This document shows, piece after piece, positions 1 to 7,945 of a stretch of 64,000 nucleotides of DNA. The notes below the pieces were generated by a model. It did no database searches. It saw only the letters and a program-made list of their open reading frames with translations, and had not been told where the DNA came from. Where the stretch lies: assembly GCA_963922335.1 (NCBI GenBank), contig CAWUIB010000001.1:530827-594826 (forward strand), read 5' to 3'. This DNA is from CALBPI01 sp963922335. Its GTDB lineage: Bacteria; Pseudomonadota; Gammaproteobacteria; Steroidobacterales; Woeseiaceae. The translations under genes were made by a program, and so were the position numbers. Numbering within the stretch: position 1 is the first letter of the stretch; each line of letters opens with the position of its first letter.

Positions 1-353
1 GCCATCTTGAGCTTGTGCGTGCGATGAATCTCGCTGGTCGCCACGAACACGTGGATCCGCGACCGCTTCGCGGATTCGAGCGCGCGAGCAGCCTTTTCGA
101 TATCTTCCGGGTTGCACCGCGCGAGGCTTGCAACCGTCGCGTTTTGGACCGACTCTGCAACGGCTGAAACTGAGTCAAAGTCGCCCGGCGAGGCGGCGGC
201 AAATCCCGCTTCGATGATATCGACGCCCAGTGAGTCGAGTGCCGCAGAGACTCGTAGCTTTTCCTTTAGCGTCATACTGCAACCGGGCGCTTGTTCGCCG
301 TCGCGTAATGTCGTGTCGAAAATTCTGACGTGGTCTGTTGTGGCAGTGCTCAT
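1..353 (-). CDS. leuA: 2-isopropylmalate synthase, N-terminal part (runs off the window)
   Basis: First enzyme of leucine biosynthesis; it condenses acetyl-CoA with 2-oxoisovalerate in the cytoplasm. Only the first 117 codons lie in the window. Translation from the ATG at 353 shows the DRE-TIM signature DTTLRDGEQAPG at residues 13-24, with the metal-binding Asp and catalytic Arg, followed by a TIM-barrel start that matches LeuA (VDIIEAGF, ATVASLARC). The gene begins 30 bp after the ilvC stop on the same strand, so the two are probably co-transcribed and both controlled from the leader upstream of ilvC. CimA or homocitrate synthase are related alternatives, but the N-terminus and the ilvC linkage favour LeuA. 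Confidence 0.9.
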   Translation of the reverse strand, partial: MSTATTDHVRIFDTTLRDGEQAPGCSMTLKEKLRVSAALDSLGVDIIEAGFAAASPGDFDSVSAVAESVQNATVASLARCNPEDIEKAARALESAKRSRIHVFVATSEIHRTHKLKM

Positions 354-383
354 TGGTTTGACTCCGTGTCCTCAGACTGCTGA

Positions 384-1373
384 TTAGTCCTGATTCAGCC
401 AGGGCATCTGCGAGCGCAGACGCGTGCCGACTTCTTCGATTGGGTGCGCGAGATCTTCGGCGGAGCGCTTCTTGAACTCCGGCATCCCGGCTTCGTTTTC
501 GGCAATCCACTCGCGTGCGAAGGTGCCATCCTGAATATCGGTCAGGACATCTTTCATGCGGGCTTTCGCGCTGTCGTCAACGACTCGCGGACCGCTGATG
601 TGATCGCCCCAAAGCGCGGTGTCACTGATGAACTCGTGCATCTTCTTAAGGCCACCTTCATGCAGCAGATCGACAATGAGTTTCAGTTCATGCATGCACT
701 CGTAATAGGCGACCTCCGGTTGATAGCCAGCTTCAACCAGTGTTTCAAAACCCTTGACGACCAACTCGGTCGCACCGCCGCAGAGCACCGCTTGTTCCCC
801 GAACAAATCCGTCTCAGTTTCTTCCTTGAACGTGGTTTCGATTACGCCTGCACGGGTGCCACCGATGCCGTCGGCATAGGCCAGAGCACGTGACAACGCG
901 GTTCCGGTCTTATCTTCAGCGATCGCCACAAGGCTCGGAACGCCTTGTCCAGCGAGATACTGTCGACGCACCAAATCCCCGGGGCCCTTCGGGGCGATCA
1001 TGACAACGTCGAGGTCGGCGCGCGGTTCGATCTGTCCGAAATGAATGTTGAAGCCGTGTGCGAACAACAACGCCGCGCCCTCGGCCAAATGACCTTCGAT
1101 TTCGTTGTAGACCGCAGCTTGAGTGGTATCCGGAGTTAGTAGTGCTACCAATGCCGCATCGGTAGCTGCTTCCACCGGTGTCTGAACCGTATGTCCGTCA
1201 TTCTCGGCTGCAGCCCGCGATCCGCTGCCTTCCCGTAAACCGACAACCACGTTGTGGCCACTGTCTTTAAGATTGGAGGCGTGCGCTCGTCCCTGACTGC
1301 CATATCCGATGATCGCAATCTTCTTGCCCTCGAGAGCGGCTGTATCGACGTCCGCCATACCATACATTTTCAT
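384..1373 (-). CDS. ilvC: Ketol-acid reductoisomerase, class I
   Basis: Second common step of valine, leucine and isoleucine synthesis: Mg-dependent alkyl migration of acetolactate followed by NADPH reduction. The 329-aa length is that of the short class I enzymes. The Rossmann motif IGYGSQGRAHA is at about residues 22-32. The APKGPG segment and the helical C-terminal knotted domain (DLFGEQAVLCGG, CMHELKLIVDLL) carry the metal-binding acidic residues. The ATG at 1373 is preceded by AAGGAA with good spacing. It lies upstream of leuA, and behind a leader peptide and terminator hairpin that could attenuate the operon. No ilvB or ilvN is seen here. Confidence 0.97.
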   Translation of the reverse strand: MKMYGMADVDTAALEGKKIAIIGYGSQGRAHASNLKDSGHNVVVGLREGSGSRAAAENDGHTVQTPVEAATDAALVALLTPDTTQAAVYNEIEGHLAEGAALLFAHGFNIHFGQIEPRADLDVVMIAPKGPGDLVRRQYLAGQGVPSLVAIAEDKTGTALSRALAYADGIGGTRAGVIETTFKEETETDLFGEQAVLCGGATELVVKGFETLVEAGYQPEVAYYECMHELKLIVDLLHEGGLKKMHEFISDTALWGDHISGPRVVDDSAKARMKDVLTDIQDGTFAREWIAENEAGMPEFKKRSAEDLAHPIEEVGTRLRSQMPWLNQD

Positions 1374-1424
1374 TAATCAATTCCTTACAAATGAAACCAG
1401 AATCCGGATCCCCAATGAAAAAAA

Positions 1425-1455
1425 CCCCGCGGCCGGATTCAGCTGCGGGGTTTTT
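1425..1455 (-). terminator. Attenuator-type intrinsic terminator in the ilvC leader
   Basis: Read on the minus strand, CCCCGC and GCGGGG form a perfect stem, extended by flanking A and T runs, with a 14-nt loop and a run of seven Ts. It stands about 30 nt downstream of the candidate leader-peptide stop and about 50 nt upstream of ilvC. The gene upstream (quinone oxidoreductase) is on the same strand, so the hairpin could simply end that transcript. A short Leu-rich ORF and a TTGACA box between them favour attenuation. Because of the A run the hairpin would also work on the plus strand. Confidence 0.75.
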
Positions 1456-1483
1456 CGTGAGTCGCACTGGACAGTATCACCAG

Positions 1484-1558
1484 CTAACAACATCTCCCTG
1501 CAGCAGTGGGATGCGTAAGTCGGTCTAGCAGTAGTGCGGCTACGTTTTGGTGAGTCAT
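1484..1558 (-). CDS. Candidate leucine-rich leader peptide of the ilvC-leuA operon (24 aa)
   Basis: A 24-codon ORF from the ATG at 1558 to TAG at 1484-1486. Its middle reads NVAALLLDRL: three consecutive Leu codons (CTA CTG CTA) and a fourth Leu codon three codons later. A Leu run in a very short ORF just ahead of a terminator is what is known from leucine and ilv attenuators. The sequence UUAGCUG, which overlaps the leader stop, can pair with CAGCUGA inside the 5' arm and loop of the terminator, giving a possible antiterminator. No Shine-Dalgarno site is visible. The predicted transcription start falls on or near the A of the ATG, so the peptide may be translated leaderless. Too short to prove by composition. 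Confidence 0.55.
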   Translation of the reverse strand: MTHQNVAALLLDRLTHPTAAGRCC

Positions 1559-1564
1559 GTTTGG

Positions 1565-1593
1565 ATACTGTGCAATTGCTACGAAACTGTCAA
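1565..1593 (-). promoter_or_regulatory. Putative sigma70 promoter of the ilvC leader
   Basis: On the minus strand a perfect -35 box TTGACA (1593-1588) is followed after 17 bp by CAGTAT (1570-1565), which matches the -10 consensus at only three of six positions. It begins 3 bp after the stop codon of the upstream oxidoreductase. The expected start of transcription is at about 1558. Confidence 0.45.
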
Positions 1594-1596
1594 TTG

Positions 1597-2571
1597 TTAA
1601 ATCGTAATCACGACCTTGCCCATCGCTTCGCGGCGCGCGAGGACGTTCATCGCCTCACCGGCCTTGTCGAGCGGAAACTCATGACCGATGTGCGGACGAA
1701 GCGTCCCGTTAGCAAACGCTACGGCTAACTCCATCATGTTTTCCTGATGTGCCTTGGGCTCCTTGGCCGTGAACGCGCCCCAGAACACACCGACGATCGA
1801 TGACCCTTTAAGTAGCGGCAGGTTGGCCGGTGCCTTTGGAATTTCGCCGCTAGCGAATCCAATCACCAAAAGACGACCGTTCCAGGCGAGTGAGCGCAGG
1901 CAATCGTCAAACATCTCACCACCAACGGGGTCGTAGATAACATCGACACCGGCGCCGTTCGTCAGTGCTTTAACCTGTTCTTTCAGGCTGCCTTCGGTGT
2001 AATTGATCAGGTGGTCCGCCCCGCGTGATTTCGCGAGCGCCAGTTTGTCAGCATTGCTCGCGGCTGCGATGACCTCGGCGCCCATCATTTTTCCAAGTTC
2101 CACCGCGGCAAGGCCCACGCCCCCAGCCGCGCCCAGTACCAGCAATTTCTCGCCTTTAGCCAGTTGTGCGCGCTGTTTGAGGGCGTGATATGAAGTGCCG
2201 TAGGTAAGCGTCACAGCTGCGGCGGTCTTATAGTCCATGCCCGGTGGCATCGGCACGACGGCACTTGCGGCCACGTTGATTTCCTCGGCCATGCCGCCGT
2301 GCCCCAGGAAACATAGCACTCGATCACCGACCGAAACGCCTTCGACGCCTGAGCCCACCTCGACGACGTCACCTGCCATTTCCGCCCCCGGTGAAAACGG
2401 CATCTCAGGCTTAAACTGGTACTTTCCCGCTACCATGAGCACATCCGGGAAATTCACGCCACACGCTCGCAACCGCAGCTTCACCTCGCCATCCCCGGGT
2501 GAGGGGAGGTCCACCTCTTCAACCACGATGCTCTCAGGCGCGCCGTATGCCTTGACCAATGCCGCTTTCAT
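1597..2571 (-). CDS. NADPH:quinone oxidoreductase family protein (zinc-independent MDR, zeta-crystallin type)
   Basis: A 324-aa medium-chain reductase/dehydrogenase. The GroES-like N-terminal half contains the family pattern RACGVNFPDVLMVAGKY. The Rossmann half has the nucleotide motif LGAAGGVGLAAVELGK at about residues 145-160. The structural zinc cysteine cluster of alcohol dehydrogenases is absent, which fits quinone reductases or enoyl reductases rather than alcohol dehydrogenases. I chose the ATG at 2571 because GGGGGA stands 8 nt upstream and homologues start with MKA; the open frame extends 20 codons further. It is divergent from an acyl-CoA dehydrogenase, which suggests a role in acyl or aldehyde metabolism, but the substrate cannot be read from sequence. 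Confidence 0.88.
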   Translation of the reverse strand: MKAALVKAYGAPESIVVEEVDLPSPGDGEVKLRLRACGVNFPDVLMVAGKYQFKPEMPFSPGAEMAGDVVEVGSGVEGVSVGDRVLCFLGHGGMAEEINVAASAVVPMPPGMDYKTAAAVTLTYGTSYHALKQRAQLAKGEKLLVLGAAGGVGLAAVELGKMMGAEVIAAASNADKLALAKSRGADHLINYTEGSLKEQVKALTNGAGVDVIYDPVGGEMFDDCLRSLAWNGRLLVIGFASGEIPKAPANLPLLKGSSIVGVFWGAFTAKEPKAHQENMMELAVAFANGTLRPHIGHEFPLDKAGEAMNVLARREAMGKVVITI

Positions 2572-2691
2572 CAGAATTGTCCCCCACATCAAAGATGCGC
2601 CGAGCTTAGTGCGTGAACCCGATATCGACAACCGGTGGCGGTGTTGACGGGGCTTGCGTATCCTCGCCGAAAGCTAAGGGGGACTCAGCGC

Positions 2692-3912
2692 ATGAACTTC
2701 GATTACACACCTAAGGTCCAGGCATTACAGGAGCGTCTTTTGGCGTTCATGGACAAGCATATTTATCCGAATGAGGCGACCTATCACGACTACATAGAGA
2801 ACGCCGAGGATCGCTGGACCATCCCGCCGATCATGGAGCAATTGAAGGCGGAGGCTAAAAAAGCCGGCCTTTGGAATCTTTTTCTCCCGGAGAGTGACAG
2901 AGGCGCGGGCCTGACAAACCTCGAGTACGCGCCGTTATGCGAAATCATGGGTCGCTCGCCAATCGCGCCGGAGGTGTTTAACTGTGCTGCACCGGATACC
3001 GGAAACATGGAAGTGCTCGAGCGCTACGGCACCGAGGCGCACAAAGCGCAATGGCTGGAACCTTTGCTGGCAGGTGAAATCCGATCTGCGTTCGCTATGA
3101 CCGAGCCTGAGGTTGCTTCCTCGGATGCGACTAACATTGCCTGCGAGATTGTTCGAGATGGCAATGAATACGTCATCAACGGGCGGAAATGGTGGACCAG
3201 CGGAGCGATGGACCCACGCTGCAAAATTCTCATCGTCATGGGCAAAACCGATCCATCGGCGGAACGTCACGTGCAGCAGTCAATGATATTGGTTCCCATG
3301 GAAACACCGGGGGTTAAGGTCCTGAGGCCACTTGGTGTCTTCGGCTATGACGACGCTCCGCATGGCCATGCCGAGGTGTTGTTTGAGAACGTCAGGGTGC
3401 CGGCTGAGAACATGTTGCTTGGGGAGGGCCGGGGCTTTGAAATCGCCCAGGGGCGTCTCGGGCCCGGTCGGATCCATCATTGCATGCGCCTGATCGGCTT
3501 GGCCGAGCGCGCACTGGAGGCAATGTGCAAGCGCGTCGATGAGCGGGTCGCATTTGGTCGTCCACTCTCACAACAAGGTGTGGTCCGAGAGTCAATCGCA
3601 GAGTCGCGTATCGACATCGAGCAGGCTCGATTACTCACGCTGAAAGCGGCCGACATGATGGACAAGGTCGGTAATAAGGTCGCACGTTCACATATCGCGA
3701 TGATCAAGGTGGTCGCGCCCACGATGGCTCTGCGGGTTATCGATCGCGCCATTCAATGCCACGGGGGTGGAGGGGTTTCACAGGACTTTATGCTGGCCTA
3801 TGCCTGGGCCATGTCCCGAACCTTGCGCCTTGCGGACGGTCCAGATGAAGTACATCGAGTCACAATTGCGAAGCTTGAGCTCGGGTCACAACAGGCCAAG
3901 CGAGGCACATAG
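2692..3912 (+). CDS. Acyl-CoA dehydrogenase (ACAD10/11-like subgroup)
   Basis: A 406-aa flavoprotein that would oxidise an acyl-CoA to the 2-enoyl-CoA and pass electrons to ETF. All three family blocks are visible: helical N-terminal domain, the FAD/substrate middle segment FAMTEPEVASSDATN at about residue 135, and a C-terminal helical domain ending in GGGGVSQDF and LADGPDEVH, the form seen in ACAD10/11-like enzymes. The start at 2692 follows AGGGGGACTC; an upstream in-frame ATG at 2635 lacks such a site. It is divergent from the oxidoreductase at 1597-2571 with about 120 bp between the starts. Chain length and branching of the substrate are unknown. Confidence 0.9.
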   Translation: MNFDYTPKVQALQERLLAFMDKHIYPNEATYHDYIENAEDRWTIPPIMEQLKAEAKKAGLWNLFLPESDRGAGLTNLEYAPLCEIMGRSPIAPEVFNCAAPDTGNMEVLERYGTEAHKAQWLEPLLAGEIRSAFAMTEPEVASSDATNIACEIVRDGNEYVINGRKWWTSGAMDPRCKILIVMGKTDPSAERHVQQSMILVPMETPGVKVLRPLGVFGYDDAPHGHAEVLFENVRVPAENMLLGEGRGFEIAQGRLGPGRIHHCMRLIGLAERALEAMCKRVDERVAFGRPLSQQGVVRESIAESRIDIEQARLLTLKAADMMDKVGNKVARSHIAMIKVVAPTMALRVIDRAIQCHGGGGVSQDFMLAYAWAMSRTLRLADGPDEVHRVTIAKLELGSQQAKRGT

Positions 3913-3983
3913 CAAATTTTTTGACAGCCAGTTTCGAGCGTAACCAGTGGGGTTAAATTCGGACTGGTCACGTCGAACTGCTG

Positions 3984-3992
3984 TGGTATTCT
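3984..3992 (+). promoter_or_regulatory. Possible extended -10 promoter element ahead of the TonB-system operon
   Basis: TGGTATTCT gives a TGn extension plus a five-of-six match to TATAAT. No convincing -35 box lies 17 bp upstream. It is in the 274-bp gap between the acyl-CoA dehydrogenase and the DUF3450 gene; the rest of the gap holds no gene that I can support. Tentative. Confidence 0.3.
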
Positions 3993-4186
3993 GCGCCAAC
4001 GAGCGCGGGTGAGGGTGAACGCGCCGAATAGTTTGCTGGTTGCTCCAGGCAGCCGGGGTAGGTTCAGGGGTAGAACACATGACAGCCAGTCATTCGGTTC
4101 ATGGGCGTGTGCTTATGGCGCGCGCCTGCCTATCAGTCGAACCTCTGTCTTTTTTTAATGAATATAACGATGGATGAGGAGAACTC

Positions 4187-4957
4187 ATGAACCCGTTTGA
4201 GATCGGAAAGCGCGCAAGCGTTGTGATGACGGCGGTGGCCGGAATGGCACTTTCAGTGCCGGTAACGGCCCAAAGCGTCGATTCAGTGCTGCGTGCCGAG
4301 GGGAATCGGCTGGATCGCCAAGTGCAGTCCCAGCAACGTGTCGAACGTATTGTTTCCCAGACACGGTCACTCACCGACCAGTACCGAGTGATTACGAAAG
4401 AGAAAGACGGGCTCGACATCTATAACGAACGTCTGCAATTGCAGGTTGAGGCACAGCTCGCCGAGATTGAAAAGATCGAAGACTCCAAGAAGCGTGCTTC
4501 GGAAGTGAATGTGCAGATTTTGCCGCTGGTCACGCGCATGATCGATCGCCTGGAGCAGATCATTGAGTTGGACATCCCGTTCCTGGCCCAGGAGCGTGCC
4601 GAGCGTTTACAGACGCTTAAAGACATCGTCGATGACCCCGGTGTGAATACGGCTGAGAAATTCCGCAAGGTGATGGAGGCCTACACGATCGAAGTGAACT
4701 ACGGCCGCAAAATCGTGAGTTACGAGGGCATGATTCCGATTGATGGCAAGGAATACAACGTTGAGTTCCTGCGTCTCGGACGCGTTGCTCTGCTGTTCCA
4801 AACGGCGGACCAGAGCGTCACGGGTCGGTACAACCCGACCACCCGGCAGTTTGAAATCGACAACAGCTATCGCGCTGAGGTCTTCAAAGGCCTGCAGGTT
4901 GCAAAACAGCAGATCGCACCGGAATTGCTCCTGGTGCCGGTAACGGTCTCGGAGTAA
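4187..4957 (+). CDS. DUF3450 family periplasmic coiled-coil protein of the TonB2/TtpC system
   Basis: A 256-aa protein with a signal peptide (hydrophobic stretch at about 12-25, likely cleavage after VTAQ). A long predicted coiled coil rich in Q, R and E follows at about 35-100. The C-terminal half has a conserved-looking YNVEFLRLGRVALLFQT stretch typical of DUF3450. Members of this family sit first in TonB operons containing TtpC in Vibrio and related bacteria, where they are presumed to act with the ExbB-like TtpC in the periplasm. The exact role is not established. ATG with GAGGAG 7 nt upstream. It is followed 7 bp later by the TtpC homologue and heads a six-gene operon. Confidence 0.88.
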   Translation: MNPFEIGKRASVVMTAVAGMALSVPVTAQSVDSVLRAEGNRLDRQVQSQQRVERIVSQTRSLTDQYRVITKEKDGLDIYNERLQLQVEAQLAEIEKIEDSKKRASEVNVQILPLVTRMIDRLEQIIELDIPFLAQERAERLQTLKDIVDDPGVNTAEKFRKVMEAYTIEVNYGRKIVSYEGMIPIDGKEYNVEFLRLGRVALLFQTADQSVTGRYNPTTRQFEIDNSYRAEVFKGLQVAKQQIAPELLLVPVTVSE

Positions 4958-4964
4958 TCGCAAA

Positions 4965-6347
4965 ATGAAACAGATAAAAACGATTGTTTTCGCAGTAGCC
5001 GCAGCGTTGCTGTTTTCCGTGCCTGCAGTCGCGCAGGAAGCCTCATCGCTAAGCGAATTGCTGCGCCAGATCGAGCGGGGGGAAACCGCTGATACGGCCG
5101 AGGCACGTCGCCGGGAGGCAGAGTTCCGCAGCCGTCAGTCGGAGCAACAGCAGCTTCTGAACCAGGCGATTGCGGAGCGCGACGCGGCGCGTGCACTTGG
5201 CGAACGTCTAAGTAGCCAATATGACGAGAACGAGGCTGCACTGGCGATCGCTCAAGAGGAACTCAAGAAAGAACTCGGTAACCTGACCGAGTTGTTCGGC
5301 GAGATTCAGCAAGTGACGGGCGATTTGCAGGGCGTGTTCTCAGCATCGCCGACGAACCTGCAGTTTGCGGAGCGCGAGGATTTCCTCGTGGCGTTGGGCG
5401 CCAAAATGGGCAGTTCCAGCGAGCTTGCGGAAATCGAAGAGATCGAGCAGCTCTGGTTCGAGATGCAGCGTGAGATCGTTGAATCCGGGAAGGTGGCCAA
5501 ATTCACGACTGAAATCGTGACCGGCGACAATGAAATCACGACGGCTGAAGTGGTTCGCGTTGGTAACTTCAACGTGGTCGCGCCGGGTCGTTTTCTTGAA
5601 TATAAAGTACTCGAAGGCGCGTCCGTGCTGAAAGGCTTGCCGAAGCAACCGGCGGGACGCTTCACGAGCGCTGCCTCCGACGTTGCAAACGCGGCTCCTG
5701 GCACTACGGTGATCGCTGGCGTCGACCCGACTGGTGGTAGCGTACTCGCGACGTTGGTTGCTTCGAAGTCGGTGCGCGATCGCATCAACGACGGCGGTGT
5801 CGTCGGGTACTGCATCATTGCTTTGGGCGCAGTCGGCTTGCTGATCGCAGTATTCCTTTTCGTCAGCCTGACTACGGCAAGCGCGAAAGTGAGCAGCCAG
5901 CTGAAAGATGTCGGCAACCCGCGTGACGACAACGCGCTTGGCCGTGTCTTGAAGGCTTACACGAGCAACAAATCGGTAGATACCGAAACACTGGAGCTCA
6001 AGCTGAACGAAGCAGTGCTCAAGGAAGTGCCGAAAATCCAGCGCGGAATTCTGCTTGTAAAAGTGATTTCGGTTGTTGCACCGCTCGCAGGGCTGCTTGG
6101 AACGGTGACGGGTATGATCAAAACCTTCCAGGTAATCACGCTTTACGGTGCGGGCGATCCGAAGCTGATGGCGGGCGGTATTTCGCAAGCGCTAATGACC
6201 ACGGTATTGGGTCTGGTGGTAGCGATCCCGATGGTTCTGTTACACACAGTACTATCTGGCCGCGCGAAGAGTCTGCTCGGCATCCTTCAGGAACAGAGTG
6301 CTGGCCTGATTGCCGAGCACTCGGAAGCAGCCCACAGCGCACAGTAA
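4965..6347 (+). CDS. TtpC-like MotA/TolQ/ExbB proton-channel protein with periplasmic coiled-coil extension
   Basis: A 460-aa protein that differs from ordinary ExbB (about 230 aa) by a long N-terminal periplasmic part. It has a signal peptide (cleavage near AVAQ-E), a charged coiled coil at about 28-115 and a mixed domain to about 275, then a transmembrane helix at about 279-304. The MotA/TolQ/ExbB domain follows, with APLAGLLGTVTGMIKTF at about 371 and a last helix near 405-430. This architecture is that of TtpC, known from Vibrio TonB2 systems as a fourth component needed for energy transduction. It lies between DUF3450 and ExbB genes with very short gaps. Confidence 0.9.
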   Translation: MKQIKTIVFAVAAALLFSVPAVAQEASSLSELLRQIERGETADTAEARRREAEFRSRQSEQQQLLNQAIAERDAARALGERLSSQYDENEAALAIAQEELKKELGNLTELFGEIQQVTGDLQGVFSASPTNLQFAEREDFLVALGAKMGSSSELAEIEEIEQLWFEMQREIVESGKVAKFTTEIVTGDNEITTAEVVRVGNFNVVAPGRFLEYKVLEGASVLKGLPKQPAGRFTSAASDVANAAPGTTVIAGVDPTGGSVLATLVASKSVRDRINDGGVVGYCIIALGAVGLLIAVFLFVSLTTASAKVSSQLKDVGNPRDDNALGRVLKAYTSNKSVDTETLELKLNEAVLKEVPKIQRGILLVKVISVVAPLAGLLGTVTGMIKTFQVITLYGAGDPKLMAGGISQALMTTVLGLVVAIPMVLLHTVLSGRAKSLLGILQEQSAGLIAEHSEAAHSAQ

Positions 6348-6360
6348 AAGGGGTCGAACC

Positions 6361-6888
6361 ATGCGTTGGTTAGAAGACCAATTTTTGTCGACACGGGACT
6401 TCATGGAAGCCGGCGGGCCGCTGCTGACCTGGATCGCGATCACCATCTTTTTGATGTGGTTGTTGATCGTGGAGCGCAGCTTGTTCTACCGACTACAGAT
6501 GCCGCAGCTAGTCGCCAATGCCCGCAGGAAGTGGGAGGCGCGCGCGGAACGGAAGTCCTGGGCGGCACATCAGATTCGCACGAAGCTGATCTCGGAAGTC
6601 GAACAAGAGAGCGAAAAGTGGCTGGGCGTGATTCAGACGCTGGTTGCACTTTGCCCGCTGCTCGGTTTGATGGGCACGGTGACCGGAATGATTCGTGTGT
6701 TCGAAGTCATGGCGTTCGCCGGGTCGGGCAATGTGCGTTCCATGGCCGACGGCGTGTCGTCAGCCACCATTCCGACCATGGCCGGAATGGTAGGTGCACT
6801 ATCCGGCGTTCTGGTTGTTACAGTCCTGACCCGTCGGTCGGAGCGCGAAGTCGGCCTTTTGGAAGACTCGCTCACAATGGATCATTAA
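6361..6888 (+). CDS. exbB: ExbB proton-channel subunit (ExbB2 type)
   Basis: A 175-aa inner-membrane protein. It has a first helix at about 20-38 and the family signature CPLLGLMGTVTGMIRVFEVM at about 98-117, followed by a third helix (MAGMVGALSGVLVVTVL). Short ExbB proteins of this kind pair with TtpC rather than acting alone. I start at the ATG at 6361, preceded by AAAAGGGG; the longer open frame would overlap the upstream stop. It sits 13 bp after the TtpC gene and 12 bp before exbD. Together with ExbD it would form the motor that uses proton-motive force to energise TonB. Confidence 0.93.
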   Translation: MRWLEDQFLSTRDFMEAGGPLLTWIAITIFLMWLLIVERSLFYRLQMPQLVANARRKWEARAERKSWAAHQIRTKLISEVEQESEKWLGVIQTLVALCPLLGLMGTVTGMIRVFEVMAFAGSGNVRSMADGVSSATIPTMAGMVGALSGVLVVTVLTRRSEREVGLLEDSLTMDH

Positions 6889-6900
6889 GGAGCAAGCGAC

Positions 6901-7308
6901 ATGCGTAGAGGAATTGGACAAGCTGGCGCTGAAGAAGAAGAAGCACAAATTGACCTGACGCCGATGTTGGACGTTGTATTCATCATGTTGATCTTCTTTA
7001 TCGTAACCGCATCCTTCATCAAGGAAACGGGTCTCGATGTGAACCGCCCCGATGCGCCGACAGCCAACAAGGTTGACGATGCAAACATCCTGATTGCTAT
7101 TGGCGAGAACAACCAAATCTTTATGGATCGACGCCAGATCGACCCGCGCGCGGTGCGCGCAAATATCGAGCGCCTTCACGCCGAGAACCCGAAAGGGTCA
7201 GTGGTTATCCAGGCGGACAAGAAGTCGAACAATGAGACGCTTGTGATCGTCATGGATGCCGCACGTGCAGCAGGCGTCGAAAACGTCTCTCTGGCGGCGA
7301 ATAACTAG
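6901..7308 (+). CDS. exbD: ExbD biopolymer transport protein
   Basis: A 135-aa protein with a single transmembrane helix at about 22-40. It contains the essential proton-carrying aspartate, D24 in IDLTPMLDVVFIMLIFF, and a periplasmic ExbD/TolR domain. The short acidic N-terminus (EEEEAQ) faces the cytoplasm. AAGGAG lies upstream of the ATG. It is placed between exbB and tonB as in other TonB2-type operons, and the protein is the partner of ExbB in the proton channel. Confidence 0.95.
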   Translation: MRRGIGQAGAEEEEAQIDLTPMLDVVFIMLIFFIVTASFIKETGLDVNRPDAPTANKVDDANILIAIGENNQIFMDRRQIDPRAVRANIERLHAENPKGSVVIQADKKSNNETLVIVMDAARAAGVENVSLAANN

Positions 7309-7348
7309 CAACGCTTCCGCGTTATAGCGGCAGGTTGGAGGCAGTAAT

Positions 7349-7945
7349 ATGCGTTACATCATTGGCATCGTCAGCGGAGCGTTAGTCACGACTTTCCTAT
7401 TGTTCCTGATGAACTTTCTGATTGAGAGTGGCGAAGCTGCGTTGTCGGATCCGCGCGAGCGGATGGTCCTCGACTTTGTTGAGGTCAAGCAGGAAGAAGT
7501 GGTGAATCGGCAAGAGCGTAAGCCCGAGCCGCCGAAGCAGCCGGAAACGCCGCCACCGGACGTGCCGCCGCCACCGAGCAGCGACGTGGCGCCTGATGTG
7601 GGCGCCATCGGGGTAGCGCCACCACCGATCGCCAACACGTCGGGGCTAGGTATCGGTACGCCGGGCGTCGCTGACGGTGAATATCTGCCGATCGTGCGTG
7701 TACCACCTCAATACCCACAGCGCGCTGCTCAGCGTGGACTTGAGGGCTACGTCATCGTCGAGTTCACGGTGAATGAACTTGGTGAAGTGGTGGACCCCGT
7801 TGTGACCTATTCGACCAGCAGGTTGTTCGAGCGGGCGGCGATCAAGGCCGTGCTCGGATGGCGCTACAAGCCGAAAGTTGTTGACGGGCAACCTGTATCG
7901 ACGCCAGGCGTTGAGACCCAACTGACGTTCGAGTTGACCAAATGA
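7349..7945 (+). CDS. tonB: TonB energy transducer (TonB2 type)
   Basis: A 198-aa protein with an N-terminal membrane anchor (about 5-27), a short proline-rich spacer (about 55-80, KPEPPKQPETPPPDVPPPP) and a C-terminal TonB domain at about 108-198. The domain contains PPQYPQRAAQRGLEGYVIVE and the final FELTK. The spacer is much shorter than in E. coli TonB, which is known for TonB2-class proteins that cooperate with TtpC. It would span the periplasm to power outer-membrane TonB-dependent receptors; no receptor gene is in the window. Its stop overlaps the next start (ATGA, 7942-7945), so translation is probably coupled. Confidence 0.94.
   Translation: MRYIIGIVSGALVTTFLLFLMNFLIESGEAALSDPRERMVLDFVEVKQEEVVNRQERKPEPPKQPETPPPDVPPPPSSDVAPDVGAIGVAPPPIANTSGLGIGTPGVADGEYLPIVRVPPQYPQRAAQRGLEGYVIVEFTVNELGEVVDPVVTYSTSRLFERAAIKAVLGWRYKPKVVDGQPVSTPGVETQLTFELTK

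Noticed and set aside
3921..3926. TTGACA box just after the acyl-CoA dehydrogenase stop
   Set aside because: No acceptable -10 sequence at 16-18 bp; more than 250 bp from the next gene.
4116..4150. GGCGCGCGCC palindrome followed by a T run before the DUF3450 gene, considered as a terminator
   Set aside because: About 20 nt separate the stem from the T run, so it is not a standard intrinsic terminator.
5340..6188. Minus-strand open frame of 282 codons opposite the TtpC gene
   Set aside because: Low-plausibility composition (His-, Arg- and Cys-rich) and no domain; it mirrors a well-supported membrane protein.
6366..6908. Plus-strand open frame of 180 codons in another frame over exbB
   Set aside because: ExbB in the overlapping frame has full family motifs and a ribosome site; the other frame has none.
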